Positions 21,602-34,191 are shown, counted from the first letter of the stretch. The stretch: 64,000 nt of DNA from Manduca sexta (GCF_014839805.1 NC_051119.1:671526-735525); one strand, 5' to 3'. The notes: a model not told the origin generated them from the sequence alone. Made by a program: numbers and translations.

Positions 21602-23589
21602 TTCAGTAATCATCTAAAAAGTAAATATATTCCAGGCGTGAGAATCAAATCCATAACCTCACGGCTCGCAACCCAAGTATTCATAACAGTAAGCCGATAT
21701 CTTATTACTAGCGATAAAATTGCGCTTACAGACGTCACTGTAATCTGATGCGTGTTTATGTAAGAAATGCGCGTACGCATGCATAACATCTATAAAGTTT
21801 TATATGTTAGTCAACAACAGGCTTTGCAGTGGTCAATGTCTGACACGCGATCAGTTTTGCGCAGCTAACTCATTGCGACATGGCCGTCCCGTATGTGCCG
21901 AAGAAGGCCGCCGTGGGTTTCGGTTGGTATGCCGGTGGTATACAGGGGTTGGCGACTCGGTCTAATACTCGCTTGGATGCTATACTCCCGAGTGTCGACA
22001 TTGGGCCGTAAAACCGCTGGAACCAACATAACCGTTTCACTCACTCACCAAGCGATGATAGCGATAACGCGTTGTCACAAATCTTCACCCTCCGTCACTG
22101 CTGGATACCGCAGTTACCGCACTGCTATCTAATATTACTGCAGTATATCGACAGTGTACGATCGGACGAGCAAATAGTTCGTCTTATGTAATTATACAAG
22201 AATCTAGAGCTAACAATATATTTCGTTATTTTCAGATTACAATGGATGCTATTGCTGAGGAAAAATAATAAAATCAACAAGGTACTGCAGTATGGTTAGT
22301 ATATAGTTATAAACCAATATCAAGCAATTCAGTTGGGAAATATACGAGTGCAAGTCACAACCCACCCTTGTAAGGATATAGTATAATTATTTCCCTTCAT
22401 GAAAATACCAATGTAAGAGTTAAACAGAAATATAAATAACGGATTGAAGTGTATTTGCCCGGATAAAATTTGCATATATTATATTAATTTGAGATCTATA
22501 TATGTACGAAATTTAAACAAAATCCGTTTAGGGGTTTCTGCTTTTACTTCTAACAAACATGTTCACAATATTTCGAGTTTATAATATTAGTGAGAAAGTA
22601 TGATAACTTAAAATTCGGATAGTTAATTTCTTCGTAATCAACTTATTTCTATGAATTACTGTAAGTATGTTTTACTTATTTGATAACTACTAACTCACCG
22701 CGTATCATTAGCGGTTACCTAATTAAAATGTTATGTTGGTAAAACCAAATATTATACAGCCCCGGATCATGAGTTTTTCGAGGTGGGGCAAAATCTGGAA
22801 AATGCAGCCCCGCACACCTATATTTTTACCTTTGTCATCATTAACATTTCGCACTCCGCGGGGAATAATTTGTATGTTTAAGGTACTGAACGAATCAGTC
22901 AACGTTGCGTTAATGATGGGTTATGTATTCGTCTTCGAAGTATGAATTTGGCGCTCTCTGCGGGGCATGGACCCTGGGGTGACCCCCGGATAGATCCGGG
23001 CCTGTATTATATATTGTACAACTGCCGTTTGACATTCGCGAGACACATCCTAAACAGTCAAGATTATTTTTGTGCAAAATATACATTTGATATTTACTGC
23101 GGAATACAGTAAAATACGAAGAATGAAATAAGCTGATTATGTATAATATCGAGGGCTTCTCAATAAAAGGGCATGTAGGCAGTAGGCACTATAAATATTT
23201 ACATGAAAGACAAAAACGTATATAAAATCAAAACGATAATATAGGTTGATATTTTACCGGTATTATATTTTATCAAATTATACTATGTCATAATGATTAT
23301 CTTACTAAAATATTGTGTTGTATAACAAAAATAATATAAAATGATGTGTTCAGCATTTTTCTATGAAGCCCTCGATATTATGGAACTGGAAATATGCCTT
23401 AGAATTTTTGAAAATACGCGATATTTCTTGTACCAATTTTATGAACTCAACAATTGTCAATATTTTAGATACAGTTTAGTACATAACACATACGAAATGG
23501 AATTGTAAATATTTAGGGATAGCGCAAACAGGCTACTTTTAAATGCTGCTAACAAATACGTTTAGTTGCATTTGCTGCAACTGACATGT
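21602..23589. other. Non-coding with one small ATG frame and a Helitron scrap
   Basis: An ATG at 21880 opens a 43-codon frame (MAVPYVPKKAAVGFGWYAGG...) to TAA at 22009-22011 in locally GC-rich sequence, with a TATAAAG about 90 bases upstream. I do not recognise it. A minus-strand Helitron-like scrap lies at about 22455-22600. Confidence 0.35.
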
Positions 23590-23825
23590 TTGCTGGTGGT
23601 AGGATATATTTAAATCCGCCTGGATAGCAACTGTACACAAGGTGTTAAAACCCACCAGAGTGTCAAATGTAAGTGTCGCGTTCCGGAATCAGCCTGTGTA
23701 TATCCGGCCGGCATAATTATGTCGACGGTCGAGGGGTAATCATCTCTCGTCAGTCGACACTGTATTGGACCCTACTCTACTAACCATCGGGTGCAGTCGA
23801 GACACTACCTTGTCTTTATAAAAAA
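23590..23825 (+). mobile_element. Repeat family B, near full length
   Basis: Runs from GGTGGTAGGATATATTTAAAT to AACCATCGGGTGCAGTCGAG with all conserved internal blocks. Confidence 0.78.
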
Positions 23826-24052
23826 AACTTACCATTAGTAGTACCATTTAGTACCGTTTTTGTGCCTTTAACAATCGATATAGTACTATACTGTTGTGCT
23901 AAACTCAAAAGAGGTATCTCAAAAAAAATCAAAATCTCGATTTTTATGTCGTCACATAGCTTAAAGAAATACCCATCCAATGAACTTACCTAAATAACGG
24001 TATCTTTTTTAGAACTTTTCAAAAAACTTTTTAAATTTTTCTCTATCTCAAT

Positions 24053-24205
24053 CTATATATATAAAAATGCATCCCTTTTTCCCTTGGTCACGCCATCACG
24101 CGTGAACGGCTGGACCGATTTCACTAATTTTTTTGTTGTGTTTGTTATTGTCAGGAGAAGGTTCTTGTGAAAGAAAAAATTAAAGAAATTGCGCGGAAAA
24201 TTAGA
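24053..24205 (+). mobile_element. Non-autonomous Helitron, 3'-truncated
   Basis: TCTATATATATAAAAATGCA then TTGGTCACGCCATCACGCGT and CAGGAGAAGGTTCTTGTGAA. It diverges from the copy at 17920 after GCGCGGAAAATTA and has no CTAG end. Confidence 0.65.
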
Positions 24206-24989
24206 AAGCTTTACGACAATACACTTACAAAACTTCGATTATCTCGAAATAAGGTTTTCTCTGACATATCGCTTTTGCACTTAGCACCGCAGTATACAGG
24301 TTGTGTGATTTCATTATAATTACAGGAACTAGTTAAGGATATCGAAATATTTTTATAACGGACCGTTTGATGTTAAAGAGTACACTCTGTGTATTTCATT
24401 AAAAATATCATTAAGCTTGGCTACTCGGCCAAGAGTCGCCACTTTAAAGCCATAATGCATTTGTTAGGAAGCTAGGAATAAAAAAAGTCAGATGGTTTAA
24501 TATTTTATTTCTTAAATTACATAGATTAGACGGTGAGCTAGTCAGAACTAGATGACTAGAATGCAGCATCAATCCGCATCTTGGTATTACAACATGTAAT
24601 AATAAAAATCTGTTAATTATATGTGACACACTATATAAGGCATTTCGCACACTAAAAAAATCGTATCGTAAACGGCGTGGTCGGAACGATATATCGTTAC
24701 GACATTTCTCATGGTCGAGTGTCGTTTCATAATCGATCCTACTTGTCATCGATGTATTTAAAAATTCGATTACCCATTCATTATACATGGTAATGTCGAC
24801 GAAATTAACACGATTGATTTTTTCATACTCGTACAAAAACCTAATTACCTTCGCATTGAAGTCGCGGTAATTACCTCACAATGAAAATTACTTCGCTGTC
24901 AATTTCGTCAAGGCCTTTAAATTTCTTTTTATAGCTTCCATAATTACGCTTGGGAAGAAAATATTGAGACATGTTACGCTAACCTTCAG
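24206..24989. other. Non-coding, nothing recognised
   Basis: A minus-strand open stretch at 24444-24836 has no recognisable domain. No gene is supported. Confidence 0.35.
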
Positions 24990-25176
24990 TCTTACTTATA
25001 AAAATTTCACAATGTTATGCTTGGTTAAAACACAAATTTACTCGATCAGCTGTAAGTTAAAACCCGCCATCTTGTCTTTTAATAAGGTTTAAACTATGAA
25101 CCGGTGATGTTTTGACAGCTATTTAAGCAATTCTTAACCACCTCTTAACGCTAAAACAAGTTTATAAGTAAGACTG
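24990..25176. mobile_element. MITE family D, copy 1
   Basis: Short element with inverted ends CTTACTTATAAA / TTTATAAGTAAG and the internal blocks TCGATCAGCTGTAAGTTAAA and AACCGGTGATG. Copies lie at 61191-61379 and, truncated and inverted, at 40130-40266. No coding sequence. Confidence 0.75.
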
Positions 25177-28100
25177 ATGTTTAAGTAAAAGTTATATTAG
25201 TTGTTACTTCATTTTAGGACCTATTTCACAATATTCAAGTAAAGCATAATGTCATTTTAATGTATAGTCAGATGATGTTAAATGTACTATTTCGTTTCGA
25301 TTTAATTCGACATTTGAAAGGCAAACATATCTAAGCGACAATCAGTAAATTTTTGAGTAGTGTTTTAAAGTTTTGATTTGAATATGAACAATTCAACTTT
25401 TTATAAAGATATAGTCTAATGATATTAAAATTGTCCTAGACCTACAAAACCTAGATCAAATGACGCAGAAAAATATGACGATTCTAAGTATTTATATAAT
25501 TAATTTTCGGTATATTTGTCGCTTAGATTGCCTTTCAAGTGTCGATTTGGGAGCATGACCTTTATATTTGGTCGTCCTACAAGATGATTTACTTTTACTG
25601 AGACATCCTGAAGTAGGCATCTTATTATTATAATTCAACAATAAAATATTAAAATGACGTTTTATCATTTAGAAGTTATTCATTTAAAATATAACACGAG
25701 GAAATAAAAAAATGCTGTAGTATGAATAGAGTAAATATTTTTTCTGACAGCTCTATTCAGTTAGGTTATAATTTGATTTTATTTATTGTGAATAATACAG
25801 TATAAAATACCATTATTATTAATCTTTATTTTTCGATTTAAGAAAAATGCCTTTAATATTTGAATTATGCGACTGTTATGAGTGTAAAAAAAAATATTTT
25901 CACAGAAATAAGCCATAAATGTATATATAAGTCCTGCCACCGTCTAATTGTCCATTATTGGAGGCTGTCATTGTGATACTAGTCATAATCAAGATATTGT
26001 TAAATATTAATAAGTATATTTTGTTATCAATAGTTGTTTTAAATAAAATTTATTATAAAAATACTCTTTGTTTAATTTCACGTTCCTTTACACACATCAC
26101 ATAACTTATTTACACGTAACGAAAAAATCTTATTCTTTTTGTTCAGAAAGTTAAGCAATAGTGGATTTGTTAGGCATTAATTTAAAAATAATATTGGAAA
26201 AATTTTGTTTAATAATTTTGTACAATGGGCCTTATTTTAACCAAATAAGTGCATTTTGTACTAATTAATAACAAAATACAAGATTTCTTCTTTCAATATA
26301 AATAAAAAAGGTCTTAACATAATATTGAGAATATATTGTTATAAACTATGGCGTTGGTAGCATTTTTTAATTTATAAAATTTGCACAATTTTGAACAAGG
26401 AATCAATTTATATCGATAGTTAAAAGGCTAATTGACTTAAACGACATTTTCGAAAAAATTTAACTTGGTAAAAAAAACATAAAAAAGTGCTGTATTTAAA
26501 TATCTATGAAACTTAATGTCGCTTAAGTGAAATAACCTATACTATATTCCTATATTTAACAATTTTTAGGGTCACAACCTAATTTTAATATAAAAAAACA
26601 TGACGTATGGTTTATATATTTGTTCCCGAAAATAAGCCGTTTGTTGCGTGACGTATTTATACTTTAAAATTACATTAACAAAATGCATTAACTTTACAAC
26701 AATCAACGTATCTTCACAAAAATTCATAAATTTTAAATAGGCCGAAATTCGGCTTCGTAACCGACTTTCGAGCAGATTCAATCTCTAAAATTCAAGTCAT
26801 TTAAATACAACAAATAACAGAAGAAAATTTGCATGAACGAATCTAAATGGAAAACTTGACAATGAATTAACGAAGGTCATATTACAATAACAAATAAGCG
26901 TAGTACTCACGGCTTATCTCAACTAGGAACTACACTCGTATCAACCGCAGACAAAATCCATTTGCCGAATTCGGCCTTCAGGCAATCTTATTTTCGGCCT
27001 TAAGTAGTTTTCACACCTCTGATGTTTAAATTTCGTTTTAGCGCCGTATTTACATGGGAATTCTTTAACAGTTTTTATAGAGATTAATATAATTCAGCTC
27101 AGTGAAAAATGTCCTTAGGACGTTTCAAAGGCTTTTGAAATCAAAAAAATATTATAAAATAGATATTTTTTTAATTTAAATGCTTTTTTATAACATTTTT
27201 TTTTATAATAAAAGACAAATAAAATATTGTCAGTTAATAACACAATACTGTATGTATCTATATCAAAATGTTTTTGACTGAAAAACTTTTCCACACAAAC
27301 CTTAATAAAATTTATCAGATCCTTTAAATACAACAATAATTATTCTTATGCAACGTTACACATACAAACAATCATAAGTAACAGAGGCTCGACTTTCCTA
27401 AAAATGTAAAAATACTAAACAAATTTTGATAAACTTATTTGAAAAGGAAGATACTGGAAAATGCATTTTTACTATCACCAAGTCAGCGTGCACATGCCTT
27501 AATATTAGTCTTAAAATAATATTTACAAATAAATATAAGAACATTAATGTTTGGTATTATAACATACTTAATATAATAATAAAATAATGAATGTGTTCGT
27601 AAATCGACTGGAAACAAAACCTTGGAATACCACCATGATACAAATATTTGTGACATTGCAAATATTTGTTTCAAATCTAAGTATTTTTTTCCTTAAAAGC
27701 AAAACATCTCATGGATAAGAGTTATGCCTATTTAAAAATCGAATCGAAAAGCAATTAAGTACAATTGTTTAGCGAATTTTTCGTTTTTTCGTATTTGTTG
27801 AAGCTACGAGTCGGGGCGGTTGAATGGAATATTCTAGGCAAAGGAATGAGAACATAGGGCTTGATAACCGGTCTGGATTCTATGCGGTCTTACATAACAG
27901 GAAATGGGCGATCGATAAACTTACAAAGTGATACCGATACATATAAGTATGTCTAGGCGTTCGTTCCGATATCAAAACTAAAATATTGCCAAAGAAAATT
28001 ATTTGTAAGACAGTCATTGGAAATAATAAATCTTAACGAACATAACAGTTGACTGAAATGCATCTTGTTATACTTTTATAAATTAATGACTAAACAAGCA

Positions 28101-29029
28101 AATAGCTTGCTTAATAAAATACTGCCAATAAACAGTAGAAACAACTTATTGCATTACAAAAACTGAACAGTGCCTGTTAACCTTTAATGTTTACTTTCAA
28201 AATCTCACTGTTTTACACTTTTACTAGGCGTCAGAAATAGAAAATCTATCTGTTTCTACCCAGACACAAACGATAGACCAGTCTACTCAATGCATAGTAC
28301 ATTTATATTAGGTTCGACACACTTAAACATCCGAAATAATTGAACAAAAACTTAAAAAAAAGCAATTAAAATAACCATTGAAACTAATATTAAAACCTTT
28401 TTGAAACGAGACTGCATGTCAATCATTCCCTTGCCTTCCTCAATTAAAAATACCGGTTATTTCACCCTTATATCTCTATCGATGTGTTTACAATTTACAA
28501 CCGTGTAATTAATTAAACAGATTGTGAACAACTAGCGGTACCTCAGCAATATATAATATGTTTTTGTGACTGTAAACAAGTAATTTCTTGTATTATTACA
28601 TCGTAACTCTATTTATGTAGTGTTACTGTTTTACAACGATTTTACGTCTGAAAATGTTTTGATAGAGTATAGGGTTAATAATTATCAAAATTCTGATTAT
28701 GGTCACCTTCCTCTGTTGAATTCAGTCGACCAAAACTAAGTATATATTTCCCATCCTAAGGTTATCTAGGGCATTCTAGGCTAGGTATATAGTGAATCAA
28801 AAACGATATTTAAATTTTAATTATTTGACGTAGAAATTACCAGAATAGTGACTAATTAAAACCATTATCAATAATGTCTATTGCGAGTTGCTAATTTCTC
28901 AGTATCATAATTATTACACAGGTCAAATTGATAACATTGGCAGATGAAAATCTTCCGGTCACCAACCTATTTCCTCGCTATTATCTAATAACCGATTTCT
29001 GTCCAGTTAATATACTGTATTTGAATATT
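25177..29029. other. Repeat-poor AT-rich interval downstream of serpin-1
   Basis: I can match none of the window's repeat families in this 3.8 kb. It is very AT-rich, with many short open stretches but none with ATG, codon bias or domain. An ATTAAA on the minus strand at 28816-28821, about 210 bases past the serpin-1 stop, is a possible polyadenylation signal. Confidence 0.4.
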
Positions 29030-30242
29030 TTAATATAAAGAAGGATTCGAATACATACCAGCGTACATAATGAATTCTGTTTCCTTATCAACTATCATGA
29101 ACGCGAAAGGCTTGTTAGCAATGAACTCAACCGCCCCTTTATCATTGATTAGGGTGTCGGGAATGCCCGACCGCGCCCTTACTCCCCCTCTCAGTGACTT
29201 CCACTTCGGAGATCTGTGTCATTAAAGATACATACATCTTATAGTTACTAATACGCGACAATTCAGCAAGGTTTGGGTTGAAGATTCTCTTCACACCCAT
29301 GTCGTGGATAAGCTCCGGTAAGTTCTCGATGTTGGTGGTGATCTTGAACCTGGGTATCTTGACTTTCACGAGCTGCAGGCCGGTGTGCCTGAACATATTG
29401 TACACAGAAGTGAGTCGCGTCATCTCCAGCGAGTAGAGGAGTTCGCCAATCCACACGCCACCCCTTAGTGGCAGGAAGATCAGGAACGAAAACTTGCGGT
29501 CCGACAACGGCAACTCCAACACTCTAGCATTGATCTTCGGGAATTCTGTCATGAGGAAGTAGCCGGTTTGCGTCATCATATTAACTGTTCCAATCTGATC
29601 ACCATACGACGATGAGTAGAACGGCTCCTCTCTTGTAAATTCTGGGTTGAAAGGCGCCTTCCACGTGTTATTGAAGTAATTCGCGTCGGTCATCAAAAAC
29701 ACTGTGTTTATAAAGTCATCGTAATACACTACTTCGGGGATTTGGTTCTCTGTGCCGTAACTCACGAATTTATTAACTTTTGCTGCAGATTTCTCTGGGT
29801 TGTTAAAGTTCTCTAACAATGTTTTGATTCCGTACAGTCTGTGTACATCGCGTATGTAACTATTTTTGACGTTCATGAACTTGTCGACGATGATGATTCC
29901 GCGTCTCCTGGATGTGTGCTTTAAGTCCCTGTTGATGCGGAACAGGATCGTGCTGAGCTGCTTCTTGAAGCATCTGTTCCTGTGGTGTTTTGTTATGTTC
30001 CATAGCTCGCGTAAGGTTTGTCCCCTCGCGCCTTCAGCTACAGATAACAGTTGGAGCCAAGTTGAGAGTGGTGAATAAACAAAATGTCCCGCATCCTGTT
30101 GGGCTACTCGTTCGAGAAGCTTCACCGAGAACTCGTACGCGGGCCGCTTGAGCAGGAGAGTAGCGGACCGTCTACTACAGTTGTACGTATGCGCACGCGC
30201 AGCGCAAAGCAGCGCCGCGATCACCAGCAATTTGGCGTGCAT
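29030..30242 (-). CDS. Secreted serpin (serpin-1), frame broken by a one-base shift in the reactive-centre loop
   Basis: Intronless serpin gene on the minus strand. ATG at 30240-30242 opens a signal peptide (MHAKLLVIAALLCAARA). The serpin fold follows: YEF helix-A region, the FVYSPLSTW shutter motif near residue 60, YFNNTWKAPF, a VLELPL strand, KVKIPRFKITT, and VEVTERG at the hinge. Cys22 and Cys91 are the only mature cysteines and probably form a disulfide; sequons include Asn21-Cys-Ser. After residue 359 the frame runs seven codons to a stop at 29142. In the next frame the true end continues: a loop segment, FIANKPFAFMI (serpin signature) and ...NPSLY, with stop at 29030-29032. Allowing for one extra G in the run at 29166-29168, the loop is exactly as long as in serpin-2. 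By position P1 would be Asp. The hinge (ERGSKGAVG) lacks the small-residue consensus, so it is likely non-inhibitory. The break may be a real null allele or an assembly error. Confidence 0.88.
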
Positions 30243-30499
30243 CGTGCGCTCGCGCCGACCGCCGCGGACTGAATGGGCCGCGCACGCTTACGAAAGTACT
30301 TTTCGCGCATCACATTTTTTTTAGTTTCACATCTGGTTTGTGTTACGTTCGAATTACACGCATGAAAGTAATTGTGTGTGTTTTTCATAGATTTGTCAAT
30401 TGATTACACTCAGTCATTGACATAAATAAAAGCGTCACATTTTTTTCCCATATAAGTTCACATAAATTAAACTCATATTTTGTCAGAGAGTAAGTCTAT
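30243..30499. promoter_or_regulatory. Serpin-1 upstream region
   Basis: On the minus strand an arthropod-style initiator TCAGT lies at 30268-30272, 26-30 bases before the ATG. No TATA box is seen at the usual distance. The start site is a guess from this motif alone. Confidence 0.25.
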
Positions 30500-30625
30500 T
30501 GCCATTTAGTATCCAGACTTCGGACTATTACCTACTAATTGAAAAACCCGATATTACTTTACCCGACTTGGGCAAGGAACCCGAAACCTCAGCTCTGCAA
30601 TCAATATACAATACCACCGAGTTAA
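30500..30625 (-). repeat. SINE family A fragment
   Basis: Degenerate B-box region (CCCGACTTGGGCAAGGAACC) and adjoining body. The small open frame over it is a repeat shadow. Confidence 0.5.
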
Positions 30626-31064
30626 TCTATTATTATAACGAGGAAAAGTTTGTGAGTTTTTTGTATGTAAGAGCTAACTTCTGGAACTACTGATCCGATT
30701 CTAAAAACTCTATTACGAATAGGAAGCTACATTACTCCTAAATGCTATAGGCCAATTCATTCCGAGAAATTTTTTATCCTAGAAAAACATTTATGGTAAA
30801 AACTAGTAACAAAATACAACAGTTAACACATAGCCATGACCCAACACTTGTATCATAGTTATTAAATCAAAGAGAGACATCACACCCAACACTCAAACCC
30901 GAAACAAATATTTACAAACCACAATAATATTTGTCTTGGAGTTCAAACCAGCGACCTCGCGGTTAGTAGCCGTTACATCATTAAATAGTATTGTATTCAT
31001 TTAGTAATTTGTTTAGTTACTGTTAAGGAATAATAAGTTTACAAGAAATTTTACTATTCATTGT

Positions 31065-31285
31065 CTCTGTGGCGTTGTATTACCGTACGACTACAGTGCT
31101 GACGTCTCGGGTTCGATCTTCGTGTCGGGCAGTGATTTTGGGTTTTTCTACTAAATATCAGCCTAGAGTTTAGAAATGTGTCCAATATGTCAATAGGCTT
31201 ACCCCCTATCATACGAGACGGAATACACACGGAAAGTGGGTTTTACAGTTGCGCTTCTGCCTACCACTTCAAGGATAAAATCGTG
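31065..31285 (+). mobile_element. SINE family A, diverged near-full copy
   Basis: Head on the left (GTGGCGTTGTATTACCGTACGA, GGGTTCGATC), then the body down to AAGGATAAAATCGTGTGT. It is diverged relative to the copy at 14221. Confidence 0.65.
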
Positions 31286-31597
31286 TGTGTATAGGAAAGT
31301 AAAAAACCAGTAACAAACCAGTAACTAGTCAATTTTCTTTTTCAATGTCTCCCTTCCTATCCGTGAGCCTGTTGAGATGGTAAAGCTTTTTCACGCTTTG
31401 TTTCAGCGTTGGGTTTTAAAATATATGGTGCGGTAATACACAATTATGTTGACGTATGGTCGAAAATACGCCATAGCGGCTCGTTCTCAAGGACGTCAGG
31501 TCAACCAGTGTAATTCTGAGCGCCATCGAGAGACCCGTCGTCAGAGTAATTTTGGACATAATAAAGTAACGCCACCTGTCTGTTTCATAATAATATA

Positions 31598-31815
31598 AGC
31601 CCTTATTATATACTGTCCAACTGGTGGGCACGAGCCTCCTCTACTGAGGGGATTAGGCCTTAGTCCACCACGCTGGCCTAGTGCGGATTGGTAGACTTCA
31701 CACACCCTCAAAATTCCTATATAGAATTTCTCAGGTATGCAAGTTTTCTCAGTATGTCTTCCTTCACCGTTAAAGCAAATGATAATTCACAAAGAATACA
31801 CAAATAATTTTAGAA
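31598..31815 (-). mobile_element. SINE family C, 5'-truncated
   Basis: Minus-strand tail and body (TCCACCACGCTGGCCTAGTG, CCTTCACCGTTAAAGC). It lacks the tRNA-like head. Confidence 0.7.
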
Positions 31816-32074
31816 AATTCAGAGGTGCCTGTCACCTGTCTGTTTATCGTTATCAAATTGTGATACTTCTGTAATAGTTCTATAAACCGCCAATAAGAGT
31901 ATAAGCAGAAATATATAATGAGCCTGACGTTAATTCCCTTTGAGAATTTATTTCTAATCACGTAAGAAAATACAAATGTTACTCGAGCTGAGTCTCGATC
32001 TTATCTAAGATCTATACATTGCCGCTAGAGCAAAAAGGGCATCTAATAATTAATTAGTATACAAAAAAATAGTA

Positions 32075-32620
32075 ATCAACTGTACTACTATGATAACCTA
32101 TGACCCAGCGGTATGTATGTTGAGCTGCAAGGCGGGGCGTTTCTCGAACCGCGTTACAAAATAAAATGACGTAAAGGTTTCCTGGTGATGGGTCTCTCAT
32201 ATGTGAGAATCCGACTGGGTAGGTATTACCGCAATGTCTATTTCTACCGCCAAGCTGCAGTGTGTAGTCACTGTTGTGTTCCGGTTTGAAGGGCATTGTA
32301 GCCAGTGTAACTATTGGACATTAGTTTTAAATTAGAGATTTAATAGGTAGTGATTACGTAAATAGCGAGTGTTAGTTGCCGTCGATGCGCGTCGAGGTGC
32401 AGAATTTGATCCCCAGGTCGACAAAGTGATATGGGGTTCATCTATTCAAGAATTAACTTGTAATGTGTCAGGATGGCGAACGCAGTGGAATACCAAATAA
32501 TACTTTGTAATTCAAGGTGTTGGATGGTGTTTTTACTTTTTATAGGCGATCGTTTCGCTTACCATTAGGCGAACGGCATGCTAGCCTCGTCATTCAAAGC
32601 AATAAAGAAATATAACCGTT
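32075..32620 (+). repeat. Repeat family E, long copy in two pieces
   Basis: The first piece (to about 32310) carries CTCATATGTGAGAATCCGAC and GGTTTGAAGGGCATTGTAGC. The second, from 32465, carries GATGGCGAACGCAGTGGAATA and CTTACCATTAGGCGAACGGC. About 150 unrelated bases separate them. Confidence 0.65.
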
Positions 32621-33024
32621 TTTAATATTAAAACCTTTTGGTTTCCCGTAACTCTTTAAAAGAAATATATTTATAAAATTGATGGCCCTTTTTACAACTT
32701 ATCAGTAATCGCCATATAAATGTATAAACTGAAATATAAGTAACACTCTAATCTATGCTCCCAAATAAGTGGTAATAAAATGAGTACTATCTTCATTAGC
32801 TCATTAACACGATAACTGTCAAATATAATATAACTGTCAAACATAATATAATTTACTTGAAACATGTAGAAAAGGCTCTTTTAGAAGGAAGATTTACATG
32901 TAGGAAGTCCTCACTAATTTCGTCCATTTTAGCTGACCATTAGTAATTAAATGATTAATCTTAGATCAGTCCGTGAGTTTATTACTGATCATGTAAGGTT
33001 ACTTCATGAGAAAAAAATGATGCT
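32621..33024. other. Non-coding, nothing recognised
   Basis: AT-rich; no supported gene. Confidence 0.35.
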
Positions 33025-33230
33025 CAGTCGCAGCTCGGAGTCAGGAAGTTGGTGGTGTGATACCTCGAGCATCGGAAAGCACGTAAAGCCGATGGTCCTG
33101 CGCATGATCTCTCTCCGGCCATGTCGGATTGCCGTCTCACTGGACTATGAGAGTGAAGGAACAGAGAGTGCACCTGTGTATTGCGCACACTCCTCCGGAT
33201 GACCTCCGTTGAAATTGGCCGCCATGGCCG
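33025..33230 (-). repeat. Repeat family F copy
   Basis: On the minus strand: GAATTTCGGCCATGGCGGCC, a TGTGCGCAATACACAGGTGC block, AGAGAGATCATGCGCAGGAC and GGCTTTACGTGCTTTCCGAT. The same blocks in the same order form the copies near 41.4/43.2 kb and 45.8 kb. It is probably the tail of a LINE. Confidence 0.65.
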
Positions 33231-33843
33231 AAATTCAATTAGGAAGGAATCAAATCAAATCATTTTATGAATATATGTAATATAAATCAATCGAATTACT
33301 TAATGAAATTTTGTTATTTAAAACTATGATTGGAAGTCTCTGATTGCGATATCAGTCTTAAACTGCAGCTGAATAGTTGCAGTGGAAAATCACGCGGTGC
33401 GTTAAATGTAATAATGATTATAGCCTGATTTAACCTGAAATTTAACAAAACACCCTCGTTATTTTCTGGTAAAATAAGGAACTAGTACAAGTGTTGTATA
33501 TCTATAAAGTTTTGTCATCTAGAATAAGTTCCTAATAGTGGATCTTTCATATGTATTTTTGTATAATAAATCGTTGGTGTGTCTATTAACAAATAAATAA
33601 ATAAACTAAATTCCAAATGTTTTAATGTTAAAACTTTAAAACGAAAAAGCAAACGTGGTACCCTAAAGCGGGTTCTTTTTTTCTGATCAGGCTATAATAA
33701 TGCTAAGTAAAGCGTGAATTCAGATTAATTTCGAAAGAGGACATATTTAACTGTAGAAAAGAAATACCTTTTGTTTTAACTAACAGAATAGCGAGCAAAC
33801 TCAACAAATACATATTCAAAACACTTTTTGAATTTCTTTTCTG

Positions 33844-34191
33844 CTAAAACAGTACGAAGTTTCTAATAGGTTTAAAAATAGATGTGCATTTTTCGCAATG
33901 ATTTGGCATATTGTCAACGTCGTAAAATTTCCCAGAACACGTATTGCAAAATTCTTTTAATGCAATTACTCCAATTTTTTTAAAAATACAATTGTTAAGA
34001 AACCCACAAGATAGATTTGGGATGTTGTGTTTTCTGTTTGCACTATCAACAATGTTCTCTATGGAAGGATATTCAAGTACATTGCGACTTATGTCTGTAT
34101 CAAGGTGACGAGCATAGTTACATTCATCGTCATACATTGTAAGTATAGCCTGACCAGGAAAAAGAAACACCTGCTTTGGAATCGCTTCCAT
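33844..34191 (-). CDS. Small zinc-ribbon-like protein, unidentified, possibly a transposase C-terminus
   Basis: An ATG-started frame of 115 residues. The C-terminal half has a Cys/His cluster (CNTCSGKF, then HCEKC) that could bind zinc. The middle has LEYPSIENIVDSA, a leucine-proline-serine pattern that recalls the C-terminal region of P-element/THAP9-like transposases; this is a weak resemblance by eye. No other part of a transposase is visible around it, so it is either a remnant or a small orphan gene. I cannot assign a function. Confidence 0.3.
   Translation of the reverse strand: MEAIPKQVFLFPGQAILTMYDDECNYARHLDTDISRNVLEYPSIENIVDSANRKHNIPNLSCGFLNNCIFKKIGVIALKEFCNTCSGKFYDVDNMPNHCEKCTSIFKPIRNFVLF

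Noticed and set aside
24444..24836. 130-codon minus-strand frame
   Set aside because: Begins without ATG, no domain, no codon bias; probably chance in AT-rich DNA.
29142..29204. A 46-base intron (GTAAGG to AAAG) restoring the serpin-1 frame
   Set aside because: Frame would be restored, but the interval is too short for a usual insect intron and its removal would leave only a few loop residues; the single-base indel explains length conservation better.
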